NCBI GenBank assembly: GCA_019217005.1
Contig: JAHBNG010000032.1
Coordinates: 1 to 64,000, forward strand
Direction: 5' to 3'
Length of the DNA: 64,000 nt
DNA from: Chloroflexi bacterium TSY
Lineage (GTDB): Bacteria > Chloroflexota > Anaerolineae > Caldilineales > Caldilineaceae
Made by a program: the position numbers and the translations under genes
Shown: piece by piece, positions 8,158 to 16,560 of the stretch
How the letters are laid out: every line of letters begins with the position of its first letter
Position numbering within the stretch: the stretch's first letter is position 1
Notes under the pieces: generated by a model
Told to the model about the DNA's origin: nothing
Seen by the model: the letters and a program-made list of their open reading frames with translations, nothing else
The model's database searches: none

Positions 8158-9402
8158 TTAGCCACGACCTTGACCGCGTTGCCCTCGTCTTGGTCGCTCG
8201 CGGCTGGGTGTTTCATCGCCACTCTCATCGCTATTGCCCGTACTTTCCGAACCATTATCGGAACTGTCATCGTCACCATTATCGTTATCATTGTCTTGAG
8301 CAGTCTCTGGTTCATTCTGATCTTGCTGAGTATCATTTCTAGGTTGACCCCTGCGATTTCCATTCCCACGGCGGCGATTCGGGCGGTCTTCATCGGCAGA
8401 CTCCTCGTTACCCGGCGTATTGTTTTGAGCGTCATCGGCAATGGTCTCTGTCACGTTATTCTCCGCCTCGTTTTCATCATCAGCGTCACTTGCTGTTGTA
8501 CTTACTGTCAACGTATTCTGAATATTCGTATTTGAATTACTATCGAGTGAGTTTTGCTCAGATTCATCTTCGATCAATGCTTCATTAGTCAGGTTGTCGT
8601 TGGCGAAAGATTCATCATCAGAGTTTCGGCTGCGGGCCCTGTTGCTGTTGGCACGCCGGTCACGCTCTCCATCGCGGCGATTATCTCGGTTTCCAGCATT
8701 TGGAAACGTCCGATCATTTACCTGAAGTGCTTCTGCTTGCTCTTGAGTGACAATGCCTTCATCAACGGCTTGCTGAACGGCAGCATCATAGCCCGTTTGT
8801 AAATTTTCTCGGACTGTGGACGGGTCGAGATTCAGCTCGTCTATCAGGTCACGGAGCGATGTGCCGGTCTCCCGTGCGGTCTCCAAGTCCTCAACACTCA
8901 CGCCCAATGCGTCTGCCAACAGTGCAGCTCCATCGATAAACTCTCGCAGATCCTGCGCCACTTCTCTTAGTTCTGCTTGTTCTTCGGTGATACGACCATC
9001 TTCGATTGCTTGCTCCAAGGCTGACTGTATGGCCTCTTGGCGCGCCACCTGAAGTTCGTCTACTGTGATTCCAAGTACTTCTGCCAGACGCTCTTGGCTA
9101 CTCTCTTCCCCAACAGAATCCTCCCGTGCTGTTTCTTGCGCAGCTTGCAACTCTTCGAGCGTGATGCCAAGCGCTTCTGCCAAATGAGTTTGGAAGGCAC
9201 TGGTTCGTCCATTGCGGTCGTTGCGTGAACCACGATGATCTTTGCCATCAAGCGGGCTATCGAACGTTGTACTCTGTCCCGCTTGCGCATTGACCAACTG
9301 TGGTGCGACTGTGAATGAATAGGTGAGTCCAGCTGCGACAACAAGCGCAGTGGGCCCATTCAAAAAATATCGTTTCCAGTTTGTTTTAAAGCTCATCATC
9401 AT
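8158..9402 (-). CDS. Secreted or membrane-anchored acidic protein with three LA-x-ALG helical repeats
   Basis: About 414 residues. AGGAAA lies just upstream of three consecutive ATGs (9402, 9399, 9396); an ATG at 9432 is also open. A hydrophobic N-terminal segment (TALVVAAGLTYSFTVA) followed by NAQA looks like a signal peptide. Three repeats share the pattern LAEALGITLEEL / LAEVLGITVDEL / LADALGVSVEDL, each followed by a charged helix; two also carry an A(I/V)EDG or VDEG segment. From about residue 240 the chain is acidic and Asn/Asp-rich, likely disordered, and ends RERPRRGQRGQGRG. The repeats resemble those of unannotated secreted bacterial proteins. No function is assigned. Confidence 0.65.
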   Translation of the reverse strand: MMMSFKTNWKRYFLNGPTALVVAAGLTYSFTVAPQLVNAQAGQSTTFDSPLDGKDHRGSRNDRNGRTSAFQTHLAEALGITLEELQAAQETAREDSVGEESSQERLAEVLGITVDELQVARQEAIQSALEQAIEDGRITEEQAELREVAQDLREFIDGAALLADALGVSVEDLETARETGTSLRDLIDELNLDPSTVRENLQTGYDAAVQQAVDEGIVTQEQAEALQVNDRTFPNAGNRDNRRDGERDRRANSNRARSRNSDDESFANDNLTNEALIEDESEQNSLDSNSNTNIQNTLTVSTTASDADDENEAENNVTETIADDAQNNTPGNEESADEDRPNRRRGNGNRRGQPRNDTQQDQNEPETAQDNDNDNGDDDSSDNGSESTGNSDESGDETPSRERPRRGQRGQGRG

Positions 9403-9584
9403 TTTCCTGATTGTAGAAGTATGGCTCAACATTGCATTGGCTGTTGAGCAAAAAAGATATCCGCCAGGCTGTTGGCAAAATCAATACACTCATCTTCCAG
9501 ATGTGCTGGAAGCATTTTCTTGGATTTGCCCCTGACATTTTCTATAACGGAGCAGAATGAAATCCATTACACTTTTGGTTATAA

Positions 9585-11076
9585 CTTTACTTTCTGGTAA
9601 AAGAAAAGAGATGAGGTGAGAAATGTGACAAAAAGCGGTTAGCAGTTCATCCTAAAGGTAGAGAACCCAAAAAGGAGGAAGGAATGCTAACCGCGCCAGA
9701 AATAACTATAGCAGTACTGATGAATGTATTGCAAGTAACGCCGATGGGAACAAACGTAAATGTAATGCGTCTGATGTGGGCAATGCTGAATGGGTCGTTT
9801 CTGAAAAGTCGAGGAGCAATCCATAGCGCATTGAAAGAAAGCGGGTTTGAAGATGAGGAGCTCCGGCGAAGCTTTCGATATGGATCATGGGATATCACAA
9901 GTCTGCTGGGGTCGTGGCAAGAAGAAGTGGAAAGGGGAATGGGAGGCAAAAAAGTTAGAAGGGTACCGAGTGAAAAGCATAGATATCACAGGGTTCTGGC
10001 GACCGAAGCTGCAAGGGAAAGTGAACCGACTCTATAACTCAACGGCTCGTCGGGCATTGCCCGCGCTCATCTTTGGAGTGATGATAAGCTCGGGGGAGAT
10101 AGGCGGGAAGCGAGTGCCACTGCTCAAGGCAATCATGAGATGCACGGTTGGAACAAAGGAAAGTGAGTTTCGGAAAAAGCTGCTGACAGAGACGAAGAAA
10201 TCACTGGAGTCAGACGAAGTGGCGGTGGTCGATGCCGGGTTTACAATCAGAGAAATGCTAGAAAGCGGCATCGACCGATTTGTCCTGCGGGAAGCCATTA
10301 ACTGCACAGTGCGCCGCAATGAGTTCCCCAAACGCAAAGAAAAAAAGGCAGACCACCTGAATATGGTGATATTGTGCGTCCGCTCTCTCGCAGCTATAAG
10401 GGAAAGCGACTCGAGGCTACAACTCCGGACTCGTCTGGTCGCTTTCTCTATAGTGGTCGCCTGATTTGCTATCAAGCATGGCACAATCTCGTCCCCAGAA
10501 CAACCAAGGTGGATACAGCCAACCGTACCTACTCGATTTACGTCATTCAGGATCCGGCCTACAACACACCTTTGGTTTTGGCGACCGTTATGACTTTGCA
10601 GCCTGAAACCATTTATCTTGTCTACCTGGAACGCTGGCCTGTTGAACCTCCCCCCTTGGCTTCCAAGCAGATGATTGGCTTACATCGTCAATTTGTTCAT
10701 GCCGATGAGGCTTGTTTCCGCTTACCTGAACTGGGGCTGCTTGCTGGCAATCTTCTTTCCCATTTAGCCGCTTCTCTTCCTCCCATACCGACTGGCTACT
10801 GGGATCGAGAGCCTCAATCCACTCCCGGCAGGCTGCGCCGTGTTCTCTCGAGTGCTCTTTTTCCAACTCCTGACCAACTCGACCCTGACTTTCGGAAAAA
10901 GGCCTCGGTTTCACACCATTTACCTAAAGGCGTTCTCGCTCATCGCCGCCTCAATGCCGCTGCTTAAACTAGCCGAGCACTATTTTTACATTTTATCCCG
11001 TTTTTTCAGGGTGGATTCTTTTTTCCGCCCCTTTCGGTTTGCCCTTTGTCACTCAAGCCTTTACCAGAAAGTAAAG
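9585..11076 (+). mobile_element. DDE insertion sequence, copy 1 (about 1.49 kb)
   Basis: The ends CTTTACTTTCTGGTAAA (left) and the same read inverted (right) form a 17-bp terminal repeat. A near-identical copy lies inverted at 53591-55092. No clear target duplication was found. The family is uncertain: an IS4/IS701-like DDE transposase is the best guess. Confidence 0.85.
9684..10967 (+). pseudogene. IS4/IS701-like DDE transposase with two frameshifts (copy 1)
   Basis: The start ATG at 9684 has a strong AGGAGG site. Reassembled across frames, the protein has Asp in VKSIDITGFWRP, Asp in AVVDAGFT and Glu in ERWPVEPP, a plausible DDE triad, and ends ...HRRLNAAA. One break is at an A6 run near 9948 (five or eight A restore the frame). 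The second is an A7 run near 10340, where copy 2 has A5 and is in frame. The C6 run near 10650 is in frame here but is C7 in copy 2. All breaks are at homopolymers, so slippage, decay or sequencing error are all possible. Confidence 0.75.
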
Positions 11077-11425
11077 AATAAGGGAATTGCCGCAATCGTC
11101 CAGATGGGCAGGACAACGCGCGGTTCCGAAGGTGACAATACAAGTTGAAGCAGGGCGAGCCAAGGCCAAAACCAGCACGTTCGCAAAAGCGTTACCAACA
11201 GAGGCAAAGCACCGTCGTTGAGCCAACTCCACTGAATCTGCTAGGATGGAGTAATGTGATTCTGATCTGGCACTGCTCGACTGAATCCGACTTGTTCTGT
11301 CATAGGGTCATTCTCTATGGTCTTCAAAAAAGCTCACATATGACTAACAATTTATGTCACTGGTACTACGCAAAACGTACCACGCAATATGAATACTCTG
11401 CGATCAATTAATTTTTAGAATAATC
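11077..11425. other. Non-coding gap between IS copy 1 and the DUF58 gene
   Basis: No gene is supported. GGTACTACGCAAAACGTACC near 11361 is a short imperfect palindrome related to the GTGGTACG-type repeats at 7104 and 20298. Nothing else recognisable. Confidence 0.4.
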
Positions 11426-12682
11426 TTACAAATCTTTAACCTCAGCGCCCTCTGCTTCCAATGCTTGCCACCGTTCGCGTCCTCCAAGATAAAAATAATC
11501 TACACCCGGAATCGGTTTTTCGAGTTGCGCTGCACCAACGCCGACCAGTGCCACACCATAGTGCTTCCGTCGTAAATCGGTCAGGGCAAGATGTAACGCT
11601 TGCGTGATCACGGCTGTGACGACAACAATTGTTGCGCCATAGGGTAAGCGGCGACTCGCAGCCGTTAAGTATTGGGGAAATGGCCAGCGTCCCCGTCCAT
11701 AGTCAATCTTTGCCAATGCTTCAAGGATATAGACCAATTGGGCGGGATGTCTGCGCGGCGGAATACGGATGCGGCTTGCAGACTCGATTTGACTGTCTGT
11801 AATGATGGGTCGAATCATGGTGTTGGCATAGAGTCCCAGAGCATGATCATCTTCCCATAGTTGACGCCCGATGGATGCCGCGGCGCTGATGGCAAACTCA
11901 CGAATCTCGTAGTCTTGCCCCTCATGAAATCGATCATAGGTGTCCACGTTGAGAAAAATAGCGGTTGGTTTTGAAGCTGATGGCTCAAAGACTTTCGTCT
12001 GCAACGCTTGTCGACGCGCCGTGGCCTTCCAGTGAATATGTCGATAGCTGTCGCCAGAACTATACTCACGGGCGCCCATCAACCGAAGCGGATCTTGAAC
12101 CAAACGCTGCTGACTCTGAAAATCGCCAAAGGGGTGTTGGGCTGGAAAACCAAGCGTTTCCAAAGGAAAGAGACGAGGGTAGACGAGCAAATGGATCGTC
12201 TCATCCACCGCTTCGCGTTGGATGTCGAAACCAAAGAGATCGCCCGACCGCAGAGTTGTCGGACCAAACTCCCAAATCCCCCGTTTCGTCCCGCGGACAC
12301 GATAGCGTCGAATCACGCGCTCATACCAGCGCAGTGAAAAGACATGCACAAGGCGACGGCGCCCCCGATTCAACTGCTCAGACTCATGACGCGTGCTCAA
12401 TTCCAATGCTTGGGGCACTTCGTCGTCAACGCGCAACCAGGCAACAGGCAGCGGTTTGGCGTTTACAATTTCGACCCGCATGGCGGTCTCTTCGCCAAAA
12501 AAGAGTCGATTTGTCTCAAAATAGCGCTGATAGGTTACATTGTGAAGGCAATACTTTCCCCAAAAATGGACAGCGATGGCAAATACAATCAGCGTGAGGC
12601 TCATCAAGAAGAGGACTTGGTGACGCAGTGCAATGCTGATAATTGTCAGTGTACCAATCGCAACCCAGGCAAATCGGCTCAA
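11426..12682 (-). CDS. DUF58 domain membrane protein
   Basis: A 418-residue protein whose N-terminus has two hydrophobic helices (AWVAIGTLTIISIAL and VLFLMSLTLIVFAIAVHF). A beta-rich region follows (RVEIVNAKPLPVAWLRVDD). The DUF58 signature GAREYSSGDSYRHIHWKATA is near residue 215, before a von Willebrand A-like C-terminal half. Such proteins usually accompany MoxR ATPases and transglutaminase-like proteins in a membrane chaperone-like system; no MoxR gene is visible here. The TTG start at 12682 is supported by AGGAGT six bases upstream. Confidence 0.85.
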   Translation of the reverse strand: MSRFAWVAIGTLTIISIALRHQVLFLMSLTLIVFAIAVHFWGKYCLHNVTYQRYFETNRLFFGEETAMRVEIVNAKPLPVAWLRVDDEVPQALELSTRHESEQLNRGRRRLVHVFSLRWYERVIRRYRVRGTKRGIWEFGPTTLRSGDLFGFDIQREAVDETIHLLVYPRLFPLETLGFPAQHPFGDFQSQQRLVQDPLRLMGAREYSSGDSYRHIHWKATARRQALQTKVFEPSASKPTAIFLNVDTYDRFHEGQDYEIREFAISAAASIGRQLWEDDHALGLYANTMIRPIITDSQIESASRIRIPPRRHPAQLVYILEALAKIDYGRGRWPFPQYLTAASRRLPYGATIVVVTAVITQALHLALTDLRRKHYGVALVGVGAAQLEKPIPGVDYFYLGGRERWQALEAEGAEVKDL

Positions 12683-12732
12683 GTTTAAACTCCTGCTGCT
12701 GAATGAATAAGATCATGCAGAAATACTAGACA

Positions 12733-12890
12733 GTGTGTCCCAAGGTGTGCAAATGGAGACCGCTTAGAACCTATCCGAAAAGTGGTTGTGAGTTCGACCG
12801 GTTTCTCGAGCGAGAATACATCGTCACAGAACTTTTCGGGTAAGCCCTTAGTCAGAGAGCCTACTCCATTTATACGCTTTGTGGTACAAA
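12733..12890. repeat. Composite element: R4 palindrome carrying R3
   Basis: The outer arms GTGTGTCCCAAGGTGTGCAA and TTTATACGCTTTGTGGTACA form R4. The R4 loop is interrupted by an 82-bp R3 element (12767-12848) flanked by TA on both sides. The same arrangement, with R3 at the equivalent loop position, occurs at 43875-44034. Confidence 0.75.
12767..12848. repeat. R3 miniature element (82 bp, TA target)
   Basis: Imperfect terminal repeats GAACCTATCCGAAAAG and, inverted, AGGGCTTACCCGAAAAG. TA is present on both sides (12765-12766, 12849-12850), the signature of IS630/Tc1-mariner-type transposition. Full-length copies are also at 29762, 43918 and 55155. Confidence 0.75.
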
Positions 12891-12983
12891 CCCAAATGTA
12901 GATGATAGCCTCATCGTTGATGGATATTGTGGCGTACAGTCATCGTTTTCGCCAGATAGTATCGTCTGTTCGTCTGTGGCGCT

Positions 12984-13004
12984 GAACAAACAAGCTGTTT
13001 GTTC
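12984..13004. repeat. R10 short hairpin, copy 1
   Basis: GAACAAACA, AGC, TGTTTGTTC: a 9-bp perfect palindrome. It recurs almost identically at 25161-25181, both followed by TAC. It may be a terminator-like or REP-like unit. Confidence 0.6.
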
Positions 13005-13059
13005 TACTGCAACACAATGACCAAGGCCAATATTGTAATGGGCAAGCGCACTTTTTCCA

Positions 13060-13103
13060 ATAATAAAGCGTCGCCCAAGCGCTTGGACGACGCTTTATTA
13101 TCA
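13060..13103. terminator. Long hairpin downstream of nuoN (putative terminator)
   Basis: ATAATAAAGCGTCG and CGACGCTTTATTAT pair around a CAAGCGCTTG core, making a roughly 20-bp stem. It lies downstream of the minus-strand complex I operon, with R1 copy 2 between, and has A/T-rich flanks on both sides. Probably a transcription terminator. Confidence 0.6.
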
Positions 13104-13173
13104 ATAGAACTGTTCTATTGTTTTTCGTGAATCTATCGATTGCGGCCTAGTGGATGTTAAACATAACAAGGTA

Positions 13174-13328
13174 GGGGTGGTTCATTTTAGGCGGACAATT
13201 AGGTTTACATTTTTGCAAAGAGAAAAGATGTTTATATTTTCTACTTTGAGCCATGCTCAGGCAGAAAATGACCTCATATAGATTTTTATCTATGTATCAA
13301 AAGTGTAAACCTAATTCTGAACCACCCC
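13174..13328 (-). repeat. R1 miniature element, copy 2 (155 bp, 8-bp duplication)
   Basis: Inverted relative to copy 1. It is flanked by the exact direct repeat ACAAGGTA (13166-13173 and 13329-13336). The insertion is 13 bp beyond the nuoN stop, between the gene and its presumed terminator. Confidence 0.95.
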
Positions 13329-13341
13329 ACAAGGTACTCAT

Positions 13342-14790
13342 CTATTGTAAAAAGAGACCTGTCCACATTCCCGGCAGAATCCCAATCAGAACCGTAAAAA
13401 TGGCCGTAAGCGCCAGACCAATATTGAGCGCAGGCCAACTTTGGCGTTCGGTGGCCGTTGTTGACCCTGGTTCCTCAAAATACATGGCGATTGTAATGCG
13501 TAGATAGTAGTAGGCACTGACGGCACTATTGATCACTGCCAATATCGTCAAGACAATCCAACCATCATTCACAGCGGCCTTAAAGACAAAGACTTTGCCC
13601 CAGAATCCAGCCAACGGAGGCATACCACTTAGACTAAACATAAAGAGAGCAATGATCATGGCCAAAAGAGGCCATCGTTTCCCCAAGCCGACGGTGACAT
13701 CTCGCATTGCATCGCCATCTTTATTCTCCAGCATAATGACGATGGCAAAGGCTCCAATATTCATGAAGGCATAAACAAAGAGATAGAATATTGCGGCGGA
13801 TATGCTCTCTTCTGTTCCAGGAACCAGTCCCACAAGAATATAACCCGCATGTGCAATACTTGAATAGGCCAACAGTCGCTTGAGGCTGCTCTGTTGCATG
13901 GCAGCAAAGTTGCCCAGCGTCATGGTCAACAATGCGAAAAATGCCAGAATCCAGCCAACTGTCACTTTGTGTTCTTCGGGTGTAAGCATCAAAAAACGGC
14001 TAAAGGCAGCAAACGCTGCAACTTTGGTGCCCACACTCATAAAGGCTGTGACGGGTGTGGGTGCTCCTTGGTAGACATCGGGTGTCCACATGTGGAACGG
14101 CACCATGCTGACTTTGAAGCCGAAACCGACAAGGAGTAGGGCAATGCCAGGGAAGAGCAAGAGCGTATCATAGTTGCCGCTGGCTAATGTCTCTGCAATG
14201 GCGTTAAACTGTGTGCTACCCGTTGCACCATAAATCAGTGCAGCACCATATGCAAAGAAGCCGCTGGCAAATGCACCAAGCAGGAAATATTTCATTGCGG
14301 ACTCGGTGCTGCGCGGACTGGCCCGATTCAGCCCGCTTAAGATGTAGAGTGCGAGCGAAAATGTTTCTAGCGCCAAAAAGACGGTGATCAAATCTGTTGC
14401 GCTTCCCATGGCCATCATACCCAGGGCACAGAGAAGAAGGAGAGCGTAATATTCACCAAGTTGTTTATTGACTTTGGGCATATAGCCTGTGCTCAACAAG
14501 ACGCTAAGACCTGTGGCGACCAACACCACAAGTGCAACACCAATCGCATAGCGATCGAGAACGGCAGCACCTTGAAAAGAGACTGGTTCATGACCTAGAA
14601 GTTGTAAGCATTGCCAACCGGTTACAAGGACGCCCACCAAAGTTACCCAAGGCAAGAAGACGCGCAGCCTTGGCTGCTCATCACTGCTGAACATGTCGAT
14701 AATCATGACCAACAAAGCAAATCCCATGAGCCACAGATGTGGTCGCATGACAATGTAGTTGGTTTCGGTCAGACTTGATACTTCGAACAT
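13342..14790 (-). CDS. nuoN: Complex I subunit N (locus 1)
   Basis: A 482-residue antiporter-like membrane subunit of proton-pumping NADH:quinone oxidoreductase with about 14 predicted helices. The conserved Glu helix is FLALETFSLALYILSG. The Lys/His helices are FGFKVSMVPFHMWTPDVYQG and the following GTKVAAFAAF. It is the last gene of the operon; the nuoM stop lies 3 bp before its ATG, so the two are translationally coupled. R1 and a long hairpin follow the stop. Confidence 0.95.
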   Translation of the reverse strand: MFEVSSLTETNYIVMRPHLWLMGFALLVMIIDMFSSDEQPRLRVFLPWVTLVGVLVTGWQCLQLLGHEPVSFQGAAVLDRYAIGVALVVLVATGLSVLLSTGYMPKVNKQLGEYYALLLLCALGMMAMGSATDLITVFLALETFSLALYILSGLNRASPRSTESAMKYFLLGAFASGFFAYGAALIYGATGSTQFNAIAETLASGNYDTLLLFPGIALLLVGFGFKVSMVPFHMWTPDVYQGAPTPVTAFMSVGTKVAAFAAFSRFLMLTPEEHKVTVGWILAFFALLTMTLGNFAAMQQSSLKRLLAYSSIAHAGYILVGLVPGTEESISAAIFYLFVYAFMNIGAFAIVIMLENKDGDAMRDVTVGLGKRWPLLAMIIALFMFSLSGMPPLAGFWGKVFVFKAAVNDGWIVLTILAVINSAVSAYYYLRITIAMYFEEPGSTTATERQSWPALNIGLALTAIFTVLIGILPGMWTGLFLQ

Positions 14791-14793
14791 AAT

Positions 14794-16338
14794 TTACCGT
14801 TCTACCTCATTTATGCCGTTGGTAATGATGACAACCTGGCTATCCTGCTCGCTGAATGCGTGGCTTTCATCGACTGTATAAGCAGGTTGAGCATCCAGCA
14901 GGGTTTCAACCGATGGATTGATCTTGCTCAAAAAGAGATTGGGAAAGAGACCAATGACGAAAAAGAGAAGCACAAGCGGCACAAGCATGGCCATCTCACG
15001 CAGATTCAGGTCAGATAAATTATCTGCTTGATTGGCATCATTTGTAATTGTACCTTGAGCAACTTTGCGAAAGGCAGTCAAAAGATACCAGGCAGCCAGG
15101 ATAACGCCCAATGCACCGAAGACTGCAAACCAGGGGTTCGCGGCATAGGCACCAACTAGAATGAGAAATTCGCCCACAAATCCATTCAACCCTGGCAGAC
15201 CCGCACTACTCATGGCAACAACCAGGAAAAAGCCACAAAAGATCGGAACACTGCGCCACAAGCCTCCAAATTCTTCTAACATCCGAGTGTGGCGGCGCTC
15301 ATATAGCATGCCGACCATCAAAAAGAGTGCGCCCGTGCTCAATCCATGATTGACCATCTGTAAAACTGCACCGCTAATGCCTTGCTCATTCAGGGCAAAG
15401 ACACCCAGCACGACAAAGCCTAAATGTGCCACTGAGCTATAAGCAACCAGCGATTTTACATCCTGTTGAACGAGCGCAACCAACGCACCATAGAGTATCC
15501 CGATAATGGCCACAATCGCAAAAATCGAGCCATATTGTGTAACGGCCTCGGGGAAAAAAGGCAAGACCAACCGTACATAGCCATAAGTTCCCATCTTCAA
15601 GAGAACGCCAGCCAGAATAATCGAGCCAGCCGTGGGTGCTTGTACATGTGCATCGGGCAACCATGTATGGAGCGGAAAGAGCGGCACCTTTACAGCCAAT
15701 GCAATCGAAAAGGCGAAGAAGGCCCAGATTTGTAAACTTGGATCTAATGCCACCGTTTGGAGCGTGACAATATTGGCTGTTCCACCGTTAAAGTAGACGG
15801 CCAACAACGCAACCAGCATGAAAGCAGAACCAACCAGAGTGTAGAGTACGAATTTTAGGGCTGCATAGATTCGATTGTCTCCTCCCCAGCGTCCAATGAG
15901 AAAATACATAGGTACGAGGCTAGCTTCGAAAAAGAAGAAGAACAGGAAGAGATCGAGAGCCAGGAAGACACCCGTCATGGCAGTTTGCAATACGAGCATC
16001 AGAGCTAGATAGGGACCTACATAGTCATTAACGTGCTCGTTGCTAAACGCCACAGCAATGGGCATCAAGAATGTTGTCAAGAGCACAAGAAAGAGGCTGA
16101 TTCCGTCCACACCCATGTGGTAGCGCAATCCTAGCTCTGGCAACCAGGCAACATCTTCCACAAACTGCATCCCAGGATTGCCACTGTCCCAACCGATCCA
16201 GAGGAGAAGGCTGATCAAAAACGTGACCAACGTTGTTCCGAGAGCAACATATTTTTTCCCTTCGTCCGTTGATGTCAGCAGGACAACAATCGCACCCAGA
16301 ATTGGGAGGAATGTAATGATTGAAAGTAAATAATCCAT
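14794..16338 (-). CDS. nuoM: Complex I subunit M (locus 1)
   Basis: A 514-residue antiporter-like subunit. The proton-channel residues are present: Glu in FFFEASLVPMYFLIGRWGG, Lys in ALAVKVPLFPLHTWLPDAH, Lys in VLLKMGTYG, and the terminal-channel Glu in NGFVGEFLIL. The hydrophobic core is followed by a polar tail with a DEAH-like and Ser/Gln-rich stretch of about 40 residues. It sits 3 bp upstream of nuoN. A palindrome (16443-16513) lies in the 222-bp gap to nuoL. Confidence 0.95.
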   Translation of the reverse strand: MDYLLSIITFLPILGAIVVLLTSTDEGKKYVALGTTLVTFLISLLLWIGWDSGNPGMQFVEDVAWLPELGLRYHMGVDGISLFLVLLTTFLMPIAVAFSNEHVNDYVGPYLALMLVLQTAMTGVFLALDLFLFFFFFEASLVPMYFLIGRWGGDNRIYAALKFVLYTLVGSAFMLVALLAVYFNGGTANIVTLQTVALDPSLQIWAFFAFSIALAVKVPLFPLHTWLPDAHVQAPTAGSIILAGVLLKMGTYGYVRLVLPFFPEAVTQYGSIFAIVAIIGILYGALVALVQQDVKSLVAYSSVAHLGFVVLGVFALNEQGISGAVLQMVNHGLSTGALFLMVGMLYERRHTRMLEEFGGLWRSVPIFCGFFLVVAMSSAGLPGLNGFVGEFLILVGAYAANPWFAVFGALGVILAAWYLLTAFRKVAQGTITNDANQADNLSDLNLREMAMLVPLVLLFFVIGLFPNLFLSKINPSVETLLDAQPAYTVDESHAFSEQDSQVVIITNGINEVER

Positions 16339-16442
16339 TAGAATCTAGCTAATTGTCAATTGTGAATTGAAAATTGAAAATTGTGAATGTGCCCGTCTCG
16401 TTTACCGATCTTAATTTGACTCTCCTGCAAAAAGCCCATTTT

Positions 16443-16513
16443 CACCATGAAGGCATTGAAGATATTGAAGGTTCTCTGACTAAATCTTCAATACCTTCAG
16501 TATCTTCATGGTG
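16443..16513. repeat. 28-bp-arm palindrome between nuoL and nuoM
   Basis: CACCATGAAGGCATTGAAGA and the inverse of its partner, CACCATGAAGATACTGAAGG, start arms of about 28 bp with few mismatches. Read on the minus strand, the loop is TTTAGTCAGAGAACC, resembling the R4 loop (CAGTCAGAGAACC) although the arms are unrelated. It could attenuate or process the nuo transcript. Confidence 0.7.
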
Positions 16514-16560
16514 GTTTTAACCTTTTTGTACCGGATTATTTTCTGAATGTCCACAAGGGC

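Noticed and set aside
8097..8535. Plus-strand frames opposite the acidic repeat protein, rich in Ile/Val
   Set aside because: They are mirror translations of the Asp/Asn-rich C-terminal region of the minus-strand gene and have no ribosome site.
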